The notes below the pieces were generated by a model that did not search any database, was not told where the DNA came from, and saw nothing but the letters and a program-made list of their open reading frames with translations. Below, in pieces: positions 1 through 5,958 of a stretch of 23,379 nt of DNA. Position 1 is the stretch's first letter, and the number at the start of each line of letters is the position of its first letter. This DNA is from an uncultured Oscillospiraceae bacterium (GTDB lineage Bacteria > Bacillota > Clostridia > Oscillospirales > Oscillospiraceae), in assembly GCA_910588135.1 (NCBI GenBank), contig CAJUOT010000041.1, positions 1 to 23,379 on the forward strand, read 5' to 3'. The translations under genes were made by a program, and so were the position numbers.

Positions 1-29
1 TATAGAGATTTCCAGCCATAGCTTCCCCC

Positions 30-58
30 TTGATTTCCGGCCGCGCCTCTGGTATACT
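30..58 (+). promoter_or_regulatory. Sigma-A-type promoter
   Basis: A TTGATT box at 30-35 and a TATACT box at 53-58 are separated by exactly 17 bases, close to the vegetative consensus. Transcription would start near 65 and meet a strong terminator hairpin at 92-124. The pair therefore defines either a very short RNA or an attenuated leader for the small broken ORF at 188-353. Confidence 0.55.
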
Positions 59-91
59 AGAGGTGTAGAGTTATTTTTCTTCCGTCTGCTT

Positions 92-133
92 GCCCCGTCA
101 GGTGTCGTTACCACCTGGCGGGGCGCCTTTTCT
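92..133 (+). terminator. Rho-independent terminator
   Basis: A 13-bp stem pairs 92-104 with 112-124 (one G-T pair, otherwise Watson-Crick), with a 7-base loop and a T-rich tail (CCTTTTCTCTT). It lies about 30 bases after the predicted start of the promoter at 30-58. It may end a short RNA or act as an attenuator. Confidence 0.7.
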
Positions 134-187
134 CTTGTCCCCTCCCCGCCGGTGTGGTAGGATTTTGGCGGAGAGGGGGTGATGAAA

Positions 188-353
188 ATGGTCTCAAAGG
201 AACAAATTGCCCACGAGCTTGCAATTGCTGTTGCACAGGTATACATTTCCGACGAAACGAGGCGAATACCAGGAATCTGGCGTTGAGGGTGCGGCCCTGG
301 ATGCTTTCACTACGTATACCCGGGCCTATACTGCAATTATCAAGGCAAAGTAG
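188..353 (+). pseudogene. Small ORF of unknown function, frameshifted
   Basis: An ATG at 188 lies 8 bases after AGGGGG (174-179) and opens a frame starting MVSKEQIAHELA that stops at 284-286. Shifting by one base near 252-258 restores a continuous frame through GEYQESGVEGAALDAF to a TAG at 351-353, giving a coherent protein of about 54 residues that looks largely helical. The simplest reading is a one-base insertion in the A-run of GACGAAACGAGG. I do not recognise the family; small helical proteins like this are common in Gram-positive integrative elements. A programmed frameshift is possible but there is no slippery heptamer or stimulatory hairpin in view. Confidence 0.45.
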
Positions 354-540
354 ATCGGAGTGCCCGATTAAGCATGGCTGTTCTCGCTGCATCGAGGATG
401 GCCATTGCTTTACTTACGCTGACGCCCTCGTCGGCCAAGACACACGTGACTTTGGCAATCAACTCACGGTCGTGCTCATCGCCAAAATTGCTAGTGGATA
501 TGATGCCATCGCAAATGTTCGTTCTTAACCCGGTTTCCAA
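340..540 (-). CDS. Small hypothetical protein downstream of an RHH regulator
   Basis: Reading leftward, a TTG codon at 540-538 follows an expanded Shine-Dalgarno run of repeated GGA units (about 546-564) at about 10 bases spacing and gives 66 residues with a helical C-terminal half (LIAKVTCVLADEGVSVSKAM and onward). An in-frame ATG at 576 would give 78 residues, but its first residues would be a Gly6 tract encoded by the Shine-Dalgarno repeat itself, so I prefer TTG. The gene follows the RHH gene at 593-769 and is probably co-transcribed. I do not recognise the family. It runs antisense to the end of the broken ORF at 188-353. Function unknown. Confidence 0.5.
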   Translation of the reverse strand: METGLRTNICDGIISTSNFGDEHDRELIAKVTCVLADEGVSVSKAMAILDAARTAMLNRALRSTLP

Positions 541-592
541 GCGTTGCTCACCTCCTCCTCCTCCTCCTTGTTTCATTGTCCCCGCCCACCCC

Positions 593-769
593 TCACGCGC
601 CGTTCTGACCCATTCCTCCATCTTCCAACATAGAAAGCCCTTTTTCTGCCAGCTGGCGAATCAGCTCGGAGTAAGAGCACCTTGTAAAACGGTCATCTTT
701 CCGCAGTGCAAAAATCCGTGCCACCAACTCATCAGGAAGAGAAATTGTCGTGCGCCTCATATCTGTCAT
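593..769 (-). CDS. Ribbon-helix-helix (CopG/Arc-type) regulator
   Basis: The 58-residue protein begins MTDMRRTTISLPDELVAR. The beta-strand pattern RTTISLP followed by two helices (DELVARIFALRK and YSELIRQLAEKGLSM) is the ribbon-helix-helix fold, which dimerises and reads operator DNA with the strand. The ATG at 769 has GAGGGGG 9 bases upstream. The gene is divergent from a second RHH gene at 965, and the shared 770-964 spacer contains five copies of an AAGTGAAYCA-like motif, so autoregulation is likely. The protein could instead be an antitoxin-like regulator, with the 66-residue ORF at 340-540 as partner, but I see no toxin family in that ORF. Confidence 0.75.
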   Translation of the reverse strand: MTDMRRTTISLPDELVARIFALRKDDRFTRCSYSELIRQLAEKGLSMLEDGGMGQNGA

Positions 770-786
770 CGTTGAACACCCCCTCT

Positions 787-927
787 AAGTGATTCATATA
801 TTTGCTTACCTGATTTAGATTGGTTCACTTCGATCATAACAGAATATTTGGTTCACTTCAAGCGGCATATTGCACAAAAGTGAACCAATAATTTTGTTGC
901 ATCTCCCCTTTACAAAGTGAATCACTT
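787..927. promoter_or_regulatory. Five-copy operator array in divergent promoter region
   Basis: Copies of the motif AAGTGAAYCA lie at 787-796 (AAGTGATTCA), 821-830 and 849-858 (both as TGGTTCACTT), 878-887 (AAGTGAACCA) and 915-924. The last is part of a 13-bp palindrome AAGTGAATCACTT at 915-927 that fills the spacer between the -35 and -10 boxes of the rightward promoter. Site placement fits cooperative binding by one or both of the flanking RHH proteins. Confidence 0.65.
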
Positions 928-937
928 GTGATAATAT
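909..937 (+). promoter_or_regulatory. Promoter of the rightward RHH gene
   Basis: TTTACA at 909-914 and TAATAT at 932-937 are spaced by 17 bases. The palindromic operator 915-927 sits wholly within the spacer, so bound repressor would exclude RNA polymerase. Confidence 0.6.
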
Positions 938-964
938 GACAATAAGGATAGGGGGAGTTTCCTA

Positions 965-1309
965 ATGGCCACGGATAAACCGCGATTTTCAGTAACATTT
1001 ACAAATGATTCCTTCAACAAAATTCAAAAATATAAGCAGGACAACAACATAAGCACTCAAAGTAAGGCCGTTGCGCGGCTGGTCGAGTTGGCTCTCAGTG
1101 AAATTGAATCGAAAAGTAGCGCAAAAGAATCCCCCAGCGCGGCTAAAGCCACGCCAGGGGAAAATAAGATTGATGCAAACCGTCTCTATGATATGCTGGA
1201 AGCGTACGGATTTGTAAAAGACGGCCAGGACCTCTCCGATGAAGATTTACGCGTTCTGCTGTCAGTGGGCGAAATTATCCGCGCCTGGTTTGAAAAGAGC
1301 GAGAAGTAA
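965..1309 (+). CDS. Ribbon-helix-helix protein with C-terminal extension
   Basis: This 114-residue protein has an N-terminal segment (about 1-50: PRFSVTFTNDSFNKIQKYKQ, then helix-rich TQSKAVARLVELAL) with the strand-helix-helix plan of RHH DNA-binding proteins. A Ser/Ala/Lys-rich linker at about 51-70 leads to an acidic helical C-terminal domain ending in EIIRAWFEKSEK, which I do not recognise. The ATG at 965 follows a GGGGGAG ribosome site. Expression is from the promoter at 909-937 with an operator in its spacer. It probably regulates the element's genes together with the divergent RHH protein; which protein binds the repeated AAGTGAAYCA sites cannot be told from sequence. Confidence 0.65.
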   Translation: MATDKPRFSVTFTNDSFNKIQKYKQDNNISTQSKAVARLVELALSEIESKSSAKESPSAAKATPGENKIDANRLYDMLEAYGFVKDGQDLSDEDLRVLLSVGEIIRAWFEKSEK

Positions 1310-1441
1310 TCCTGCAAATCGCCTGGGGTCTTCCTGACCGTTTATGTGAGCTGCCAGCTTTTCAACATTTGGCCTATGTATACCATCGTTAGGCGGTCCC
1401 TCCCTGTCAGGTAGCCCTTCTCTTTTACAGCTTGCATTCAT
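1262..1441 (-). CDS. Small hypothetical protein
   Basis: A 59-residue frame starts at an ATG at 1441 that follows AAGGAGG with good spacing, and reads MNASCKREGLPDREG onward. A near-consensus promoter lies just upstream (1481-1509). The last 48 bases overlap convergently with the RHH gene ending at 1309. The middle of the protein (VEKLAAHINGQEDPRRFAGL) looks helical, but I do not recognise a family. The strong promoter and ribosome site are the main reason for calling it real. An upstream in-frame ATG at 1462 is less likely because the Shine-Dalgarno lies after it. Confidence 0.55.
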   Translation of the reverse strand: MNASCKREGLPDREGPPNDGIHRPNVEKLAAHINGQEDPRRFAGLLLALFKPGADNFAH

Positions 1442-1480
1442 GTGATTGCCCTCCTTTTTCATATCTCCTTAGTAGTGCGT

Positions 1481-1509
1481 ATTATAGTACGTTTGTTCTA
1501 CTTTTGCAA
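1481..1509 (-). promoter_or_regulatory. Near-consensus leftward promoter
   Basis: On the minus strand TTGCAA (1509-1504) and a perfect TATAAT (1486-1481) are 17 bases apart. The spacer contains GAACAAACGTAC, one base away from the Gram-positive LexA core GAAC-N4-GTTC. The promoter drives the small ORF at 1262-1441. Confidence 0.7.
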
Positions 1510-1579
1510 GATAGGAAATTGCACAAATCTTACTCCGTATTTTCTACGAGGTAAATTCTGTATAGCCCGGACAATGGGA

Positions 1580-1771
1580 CTACTTGTATTTGTAGAGCTC
1601 TGAGAGATCGCACTCCAGCGCTTCCGCCAGCCGGCACATGACCTCCAGGCTTGGAGCGGCCTCCCCAGACTCTATTTTCTGGATATGGCTTTTCGCCACT
1701 CCGGATTTTTCCGATAATTCGCGGATGGTCATATATTTTTGCAGCCGTACTTTTGCGACGTAATATTCCAT
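1580..1771 (-). CDS. Small XRE-family helix-turn-helix regulator
   Basis: This 63-residue single-domain protein starts MEYYVAKVRLQKYMTIREL. The HTH is typical of Cro/C1 proteins: MTIRELSEKSGVAKSHIQKI followed by ESGEAAPSLEVMCRLAEALE. I placed the start at the ATG at 1771, preceded by GAGGGG, and not at the upstream in-frame codon at 1843. It has no sensory domain and probably acts as a local repressor. Two direct repeats (TACATCGTTC) in the spacer toward the lipoprotein gene could be its sites. Confidence 0.8.
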   Translation of the reverse strand: MEYYVAKVRLQKYMTIRELSEKSGVAKSHIQKIESGEAAPSLEVMCRLAEALECDLSELYKYK

Positions 1772-2038
1772 AGAAGCCGTCCCCTCATTTCTGCAATAGA
1801 TTTCGCAGAAACAAGGGAGTTCTTCCCAGGAAGATTCTACCATAAACCCGTACCTTTATGGAGGTACATCGTTCGACATTTTTCGACACATACATCGTTC
1901 CCCTCACAGGGGAAACTCTTGGGCGTAAAAGACCACAGCGCCCACCTGCATGATCTTATCACATCAGTATCCATGCCCGCTGGAGGGCGGAAAAATAAAA
2001 ATGTGTCCGATTCGGGCACAGAGGAGAGAGAAAGAAAA
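1772..2038. promoter_or_regulatory. Divergent regulatory spacer with direct repeats
   Basis: No gene is seen here. TACATCGTTC occurs at 1865-1874 and 1891-1900 (26-base period), and TTCGACA at 1872-1878 and 1882-1888. These are candidate binding sites controlling the XRE gene and/or the lipoprotein gene that starts at 2039. No clear promoter boxes were found. Confidence 0.35.
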
Positions 2039-3109
2039 ATGAAAAAGCTGATGTCTGGATTGCTTGCATTTATTTTGCTTTTTCTGTGTGGGTGTTCAGC
2101 TGAGGTACAGAAATCTGCTAAGACGCAGGAACCCATTATGTATGTTGTTGATGGGGCCTATAATTTCACTCCACAAGAGTATATCGATCTCATGAATCGA
2201 ACCACAAAAAATCAGGTAGATGGCGAGTATTTAACACTTCCTAACTGGGATGAGGCGACAGCAGGCTCAATTTGGATTGCGCTGTCCTTTCGTATTGCTT
2301 TTGAAACTAATAACGATGGTAAAATCACTCGTATTTCTTATCACTGGAAAAGTGCCACTGAAGCGGCAAATACTGCCGCATTTCTTGTCGGAGTTACAAT
2401 AACTATTCTCACTACATCTGAAGGCCAAGGTGATAATATCATAGAACAACTGGATATGTTCAATTTCAGCAAAAAATCATATGAAAATAATTGCGATGTA
2501 GATGGAAACCATTTTTACTATATGAGTGCTAATTATGGCGAGCACAATTGGTTTTCTGTTGATATAAGCGACAGCAAGGGTTTCACCTTCACGCAGCCGC
2601 AGCCAGAAAAAATATTTGAAGCACCTTATGAGCCCGCAGAGATTCCTTCTTCGGGGCCGGCTATTGATGAGCGAGGCATTGACGGAATGGACCCTTTTGC
2701 CTTCCAAATGGCAGCAACCGATACATTTGGCATTCCCTATGCGAAAAAAGAATCGAATAATCCTGATTATAGTGCGTACACCTGTGTATCATCGGGTGAA
2801 GTAGATGGCATTTCTTATGATTACTCAATCAGCCTGGATTCAGATGAAGAAATTATTGGGGCCTCCTTTGGTGTAACTGCCCTGTCAGCCTCCTCAACTG
2901 ATCTTTTCTACGCCGCTGATTTATATTTCTACTCAGTTTCTTTAATCGCCTATGATACAGGCGATAAAGAGGCATTGTTATCCTGGTTCACTGAATCGTT
3001 GCCAAATGCCTCAAGCGAGGCTATTAGTATTACTTTAGGCGATGCTAAATTTGACCTCTATGGTATGAATGGCGGAACATATTGGGTCGATATTAGCAAA
3101 GCCCCATGA
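2039..3109 (+). CDS. Predicted lipoprotein of unknown function
   Basis: The ATG at 2039 begins MKKLMSGLLAFILLFLCGCS, a lipoprotein signal peptide with a lipobox-like LCGC and the lipidated Cys at about residue 19. The ribosome site is GAGGAGAGAG. The mature part (about 338 residues) is polar, Asp/Ser/Tyr-rich and likely to sit on the outer face of the membrane. Two parts appear related in layout, each with a short Phe/Ser/Tyr-rich segment (about 140-200 and 255-350), which may mean a duplicated beta-rich domain. I recognise no enzymatic motif. GC is clearly lower than in the chromosomal genes to the right, consistent with cargo of the integrated element. The longer upstream extension of the frame to 1739 is a shadow. 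Confidence 0.7.
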   Translation: MKKLMSGLLAFILLFLCGCSAEVQKSAKTQEPIMYVVDGAYNFTPQEYIDLMNRTTKNQVDGEYLTLPNWDEATAGSIWIALSFRIAFETNNDGKITRISYHWKSATEAANTAAFLVGVTITILTTSEGQGDNIIEQLDMFNFSKKSYENNCDVDGNHFYYMSANYGEHNWFSVDISDSKGFTFTQPQPEKIFEAPYEPAEIPSSGPAIDERGIDGMDPFAFQMAATDTFGIPYAKKESNNPDYSAYTCVSSGEVDGISYDYSISLDSDEEIIGASFGVTALSASSTDLFYAADLYFYSVSLIAYDTGDKEALLSWFTESLPNASSEAISITLGDAKFDLYGMNGGTYWVDISKAP

Positions 3110-3145
3110 TTAATGCGCCCAAACCAGGCACGAGGAGGACTTTAC

Positions 3146-3433
3146 ATGAACAACGAAGGAAAGATTTTGGCAATGCTGGCCCAAATTCAGGCAGAGCAAC
3201 AACAAATGCGTGAAGAACAACATCAGATGCGCGATGATATCACCGCCATCAAAATCCGTCTGGACTATGATGTGGACAAGCGGTTTGACGCCGTAAACGA
3301 GGGCATTGACGCCATTCTGGCCCAGCTGACGCCCAAGCGCAAGGTGGAGGAAATGGACGCAGATATTGTCGTGTTGAAAACCGCCGTCAAGATGCTCACC
3401 CAGGAAGTGGCGGAACTGAAAAAAGCCCAATGA
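3146..3433 (+). CDS. Small coiled-coil protein
   Basis: The ATG at 3146 follows an AGGAGG ribosome site and gives 95 residues. Residues about 5-30 are Gln/Glu/Met-rich heptads (QAEQQQMREEQHQMRDD) and about 60-95 form a second coiled coil ending EVAELKKAQ. Proteins of this plan are frequent and uncharacterised in Clostridia mobile elements. Its stop overlaps the start of the next gene (ATGA at 3430-3433), so the two are translationally coupled. An in-frame ATG at 3113 lacks a ribosome site. Confidence 0.7.
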   Translation: MNNEGKILAMLAQIQAEQQQMREEQHQMRDDITAIKIRLDYDVDKRFDAVNEGIDAILAQLTPKRKVEEMDADIVVLKTAVKMLTQEVAELKKAQ

Positions 3434-3591
3434 CCGCCACCATAATGGACGAGTACATACTTCCCGTACTCACCCGCTACATCGACCAGTACCGGTGGAG
3501 CTTCTGCATGGCCGCCCGGCTGATCAACCGGTACTACGGAACGGAGTATACCCAGAAGCAGTTGAAACAGCTGTACAAGCGGAATCAATAA
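3430..3591 (+). CDS. Small basic Tyr-rich protein next to integrase
   Basis: A 53-residue frame overlaps the preceding gene by ATGA and ends at 3589-3591. The helical second half (MAARLINRYYGTEYTQKQL then KQLYKRNQ) is basic and resembles a short helix-turn-helix. Its position two hairpins upstream of the integrase is the usual place for an excisionase or directionality factor, but no excisionase family can be named from sequence. Translational coupling and plausible composition support it being real. Confidence 0.55.
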   Translation: MTATIMDEYILPVLTRYIDQYRWSFCMAARLINRYYGTEYTQKQLKQLYKRNQ

Positions 3592-3595
3592 ATAT

Positions 3596-3663
3596 CCCCG
3601 CCCCGGTGCTGCTACACCGAGGCGGGGAAGAAGGGCAGACGTCTGGGGTGACACTCTGCCCTT
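3596..3663 (+). terminator. Double hairpin between cargo operon and integrase
   Basis: The first hairpin pairs 3596-3608 with 3615-3627 (13 bp with one C-A mismatch). The second pairs AAGGGCAGA at 3631-3639 with TCTGCCCTT at 3655-3663 and runs into a short T-containing tail. They probably terminate the operon ending at 3591 and insulate the integrase gene, though the T-tract is weak. Confidence 0.5.
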
Positions 3664-3693
3664 TCATTATACCAGAGTGGGAGGAAAAATCAA

Positions 3694-4797
3694 GTGAAAT
3701 ATATCCGGAAAACCGCCCGCTGCAACGGCAAGAAGTACGAGGCTACGGGCAAGACTGAGCTGGAGGCCCTACAAAAGCTGGCGGAGAAGCTGGCCGCCGC
3801 CAAGCGGGGCGAGGATTTGACAGGCGGCGCCATGACGGTGGACGCATGGTACAGGGAATGGAAAGCGCTCTATAAAGAACCCAAGGGCCTCACGCCCAAG
3901 TCTTTGGGGATGTACGATGAGAAATACAAAAACTACATCAGGCCCCGGGTCGGCCACCTGCGGCTTCGAGATGTGCGGGACGTTCACCTTCAGCGCATTC
4001 TCAACGAGGAGGCAGGGCGCTCTGCGTCTCACGTCAAAAAGCTGCGCATAGTCATGCAGGAGATGTTCCGGCGGGCACGCCAATCGCGGCTGATTCCCTT
4101 TGACCCCGCCGAGCTGCTTGAGCTGCCTGCCGCCACTACCGGCGGACACCGGGCCATCACTGAGGCGGAGCGGGCAGCAATTCTTGCTGTGGCCGAGACC
4201 CACCGGGCGGGGCTCTGGGTGCTTACGCTGCTCTATACGGGGATGCGCCCAGGGGAAACCGCCGCCCTCATGTGGTCAGACGTGGATTTTGTCCGCAACG
4301 AAATCCATGTCCACGCGGCCAGGGAGAGCGGGACGGGGGCGATCAAGCCCCCCAAAAACCCTGCGGGCATTCGAGATATTCCCATCCACGCGGAACTGCT
4401 CCCCAAGCTTCATTCCGCTCAAGGGAAGCCGTTCTCCCCGGTGTTCCCCACCCAGTCCGGCAACCGGCAGAACGGAGACAGTCTGCGGCGGCTGTGGCAG
4501 GGCTTTCGCCGTGCGCTGGATATCCACATGGGTGCCAGGGTATACCGCAATAAAATCGTGGAGTCTGTCGTAGCGAATGATCTGACCCCCTACTGCCTGC
4601 GACACACATTTTGCACGGACCTCCAGCGGACAGGCATGCCGATCAATGTGGCCAAAGAATTGATGGGACACGCGGACATCCAGACGACTGCCAATATCTA
4701 TACCCACCGGGATCAAAACACGCTGCACGGCTGCATGGCTCGTCTTGATGGTACAGCAGGGGAGCGCTCCGCTGGTGGAAACAGAAAAAAGGCGTAG
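3694..4797 (+). CDS. int: Tyrosine recombinase / integrase
   Basis: The gene starts with GTG at 3694 behind GGGAGG and encodes 367 residues. Residues 1-45 resemble the arm-binding AP2-like domain of phage integrases, about 50-130 the SAM-like core-binding domain, and about 155-350 the catalytic domain. Catalytic landmarks are Arg185 (TGMRPGE), Arg303 in YCLRHTF, His326 in LMGHADI and the nucleophile Tyr336 in NIYTHRD. The first His of the HxxR box is replaced by Tyr300. Length is normal and no frame damage is seen. The gene stops 46 bases before a 3' half tRNA-Arg sequence, the standard layout of an integrase beside its own attachment site, so it probably catalyses integration and excision of the element to its left. 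Confidence 0.9.
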   Translation: MKYIRKTARCNGKKYEATGKTELEALQKLAEKLAAAKRGEDLTGGAMTVDAWYREWKALYKEPKGLTPKSLGMYDEKYKNYIRPRVGHLRLRDVRDVHLQRILNEEAGRSASHVKKLRIVMQEMFRRARQSRLIPFDPAELLELPAATTGGHRAITEAERAAILAVAETHRAGLWVLTLLYTGMRPGETAALMWSDVDFVRNEIHVHAARESGTGAIKPPKNPAGIRDIPIHAELLPKLHSAQGKPFSPVFPTQSGNRQNGDSLRRLWQGFRRALDIHMGARVYRNKIVESVVANDLTPYCLRHTFCTDLQRTGMPINVAKELMGHADIQTTANIYTHRDQNTLHGCMARLDGTAGERSAGGNRKKA

Positions 4798-4843
4798 CCG
4801 AATTCCATTGCAGCGCAAGGCATTTCCTGTTTTTGTATCTCAG

Positions 4844-4888
4844 TTCCGGATCTGAATGTTGGGGGGTCGAGTCCCTTCGGGCGCACCA
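4844..4888 (+). other. 3' half of tRNA-Arg(CCG): probable attachment site
   Basis: The segment contains a CCG anticodon context (TCCGGATCTGA), a T-arm like GGTCGAGTCC and the acceptor end CGGGCGC-A-CCA, which fits the 3' half of a tRNA-Arg with acceptor CGGGCGC. No 5' half (expected start GCGCCCG) precedes it, so it is not an intact tRNA gene. A tRNA 3' end directly after an integrase gene is the classic attachment-site duplication. The T-loop has G where T54 is expected, suggesting drift. The intact tRNA would lie at the other end of the element, left of the window. Confidence 0.65.
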
Positions 4889-4893
4889 AGTTG

Positions 4894-4940
4894 AAAGCTA
4901 CATTTTGGCCTTGCTTTGGGCTGAAATGTAGCTTTTCTAT
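4894..4940 (+). terminator. Rho-independent terminator after the tRNA fragment
   Basis: AAAGCTACATTT (4894-4905) pairs with AAATGTAGCTTT (4924-4935), with additional GGCC/GGGC pairing near the loop, followed by TTCTATT. It lies right after the CCA end, as expected for the terminator of the original tRNA gene. Confidence 0.7.
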
Positions 4941-4943
4941 TAC

Positions 4944-4989
4944 AAACCCTCCATGATATACTGAAGTCCAGTATTGTCATGGAGGGTTT
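4944..4989. repeat. 13-bp inverted repeat covering the recombinase ribosome site
   Basis: AAACCCTCCATGA at 4944-4956 is the exact reverse complement of 4977-4989, and an inner ATACTG/CAGTAT pair (4958-4963 with 4969-4974) extends the stem toward a short loop. The right arm contains GGAGGG (4981-4986), the ribosome site of the recombinase starting at 4993. It could mask that site in mRNA or be a DNA site for the recombinase. Confidence 0.7.
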
Positions 4990-4992
4990 GCT

Positions 4993-5927
4993 ATGTCCAG
5001 AGAAGTAACTGAGATTCCGCAAACAAAGCGAGATATCCCTATCGAAGTCCGGCGGCTTCGGGTCGCGGCCTACTGTCGGGTCAGTACCCGCCATGAGGAG
5101 CAGTACCACAGCCTGGAAACACAGATCGCTTACTACACAAATTACATCAAACACAATCCAAACTGGGAGCTCGTTGCGGTGTATTCGGATATTGCATCCG
5201 GCGTCCATACGGCAAACCGCCCCGGCTATCAGCAGCTCATAAGAGACTGCGCTAAAAGAAAGGTAGACTTGATTTTGGTGAAGTCTCTCAGCCGTTTTGG
5301 TCGGGATGCGCTGGAGACGATCCGTCAGGTCAGAAAGCTCAAAAGAATGAACATCGGGATTTATATTGAAATAGGAGGACTGAACACTATGAATATCAGC
5401 AACAGTATGATCGACCAGCTTGCAACGCTGGATCAGGCCGAGAGCCATTTCCGCAGCGAGAATATCAAATTCGGTATCCGCCACCGAGTGAGGCGCGGAA
5501 AAACTGTGCTGAACCACACGCAGTTCCTTGGCTACACTAAAGGAATGGCATTCTTCAAGTAGTGCCAGAGGAGACCGAGATCGTTCGCAAAATCTTTGAG
5601 CTCTACATCCAAGGCAATGGAGTACGCAGGATCAAGTGCTACTTGGAGCAATGCGGCATCAAAACGGCAACGGGCAAATCGGAGTGGAGCACCTCCACCA
5701 TAGACCGAATGCTGAGTGATGAAAAATACACTGGGCGTGTGCTGCTCCAAAAGACGGTCAGCACCGGTGCGGTTCAAATAGAAAACGATGGTCTCATGGA
5801 TCGGTATCTCTACACCGACACCCATGAGGCCATTATTTCTGATGAGATATTCACAGCGGTACAGCAGGAGAAGCTCAGTCGCTCCAAAGAGCCGCAAAAC
5901 CACGTTGCCATGAGGACCACATTCTGA
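4993..5927 (+). pseudogene. Serine recombinase 1, frameshifted and C-terminally truncated
   Basis: The N-terminal resolvase domain is clear: the catalytic Ser lies in AAYCRVST (about residues 25-32), with VDLILVKSLSRFGRD at about 90-105. The frame then breaks: stop at 5560-5562 after GYTKGMAFFK, while the next frame continues from about 5541 as NGILQVVPEETEIVRKIF through the recombinase domain (EWSTSTIDRMLSDEKYTG). One C lost near 5542 explains it (GGCAAT to GGAAT). The reconstructed product is about 310 residues, well short of the roughly 500-550 usual for TnpX-like large serine recombinases; the zinc-ribbon and coiled-coil end is missing. It is paralogous to the next gene, starting with the same MxxVTEIxxTK pattern. 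It should be inactive unless readthrough occurs. Confidence 0.8.
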
Positions 5928-5933
5928 TATAAT
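5905..5933 (+). promoter_or_regulatory. Promoter for the second recombinase
   Basis: TTGCCA (5905-5910) and a perfect TATAAT (5928-5933) are spaced 17 bases apart, inside the 3' end of the first recombinase remnant and 25 bases before the start of the second. Confidence 0.6.
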
Positions 5934-5958
5934 AGGTAAAAATATGGGAGGTGTGCTG

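Noticed and set aside
538..576. A six-glycine N-terminus for the small leftward protein at 340-540
   Set aside because: The glycines are encoded by the repeated GGAGGA ribosome-site sequence; a TTG start after it is more plausible.
4844..4888. A functional tRNA gene
   Set aside because: Only the 3' half can be folded; no D-arm or 5' acceptor strand precedes it.
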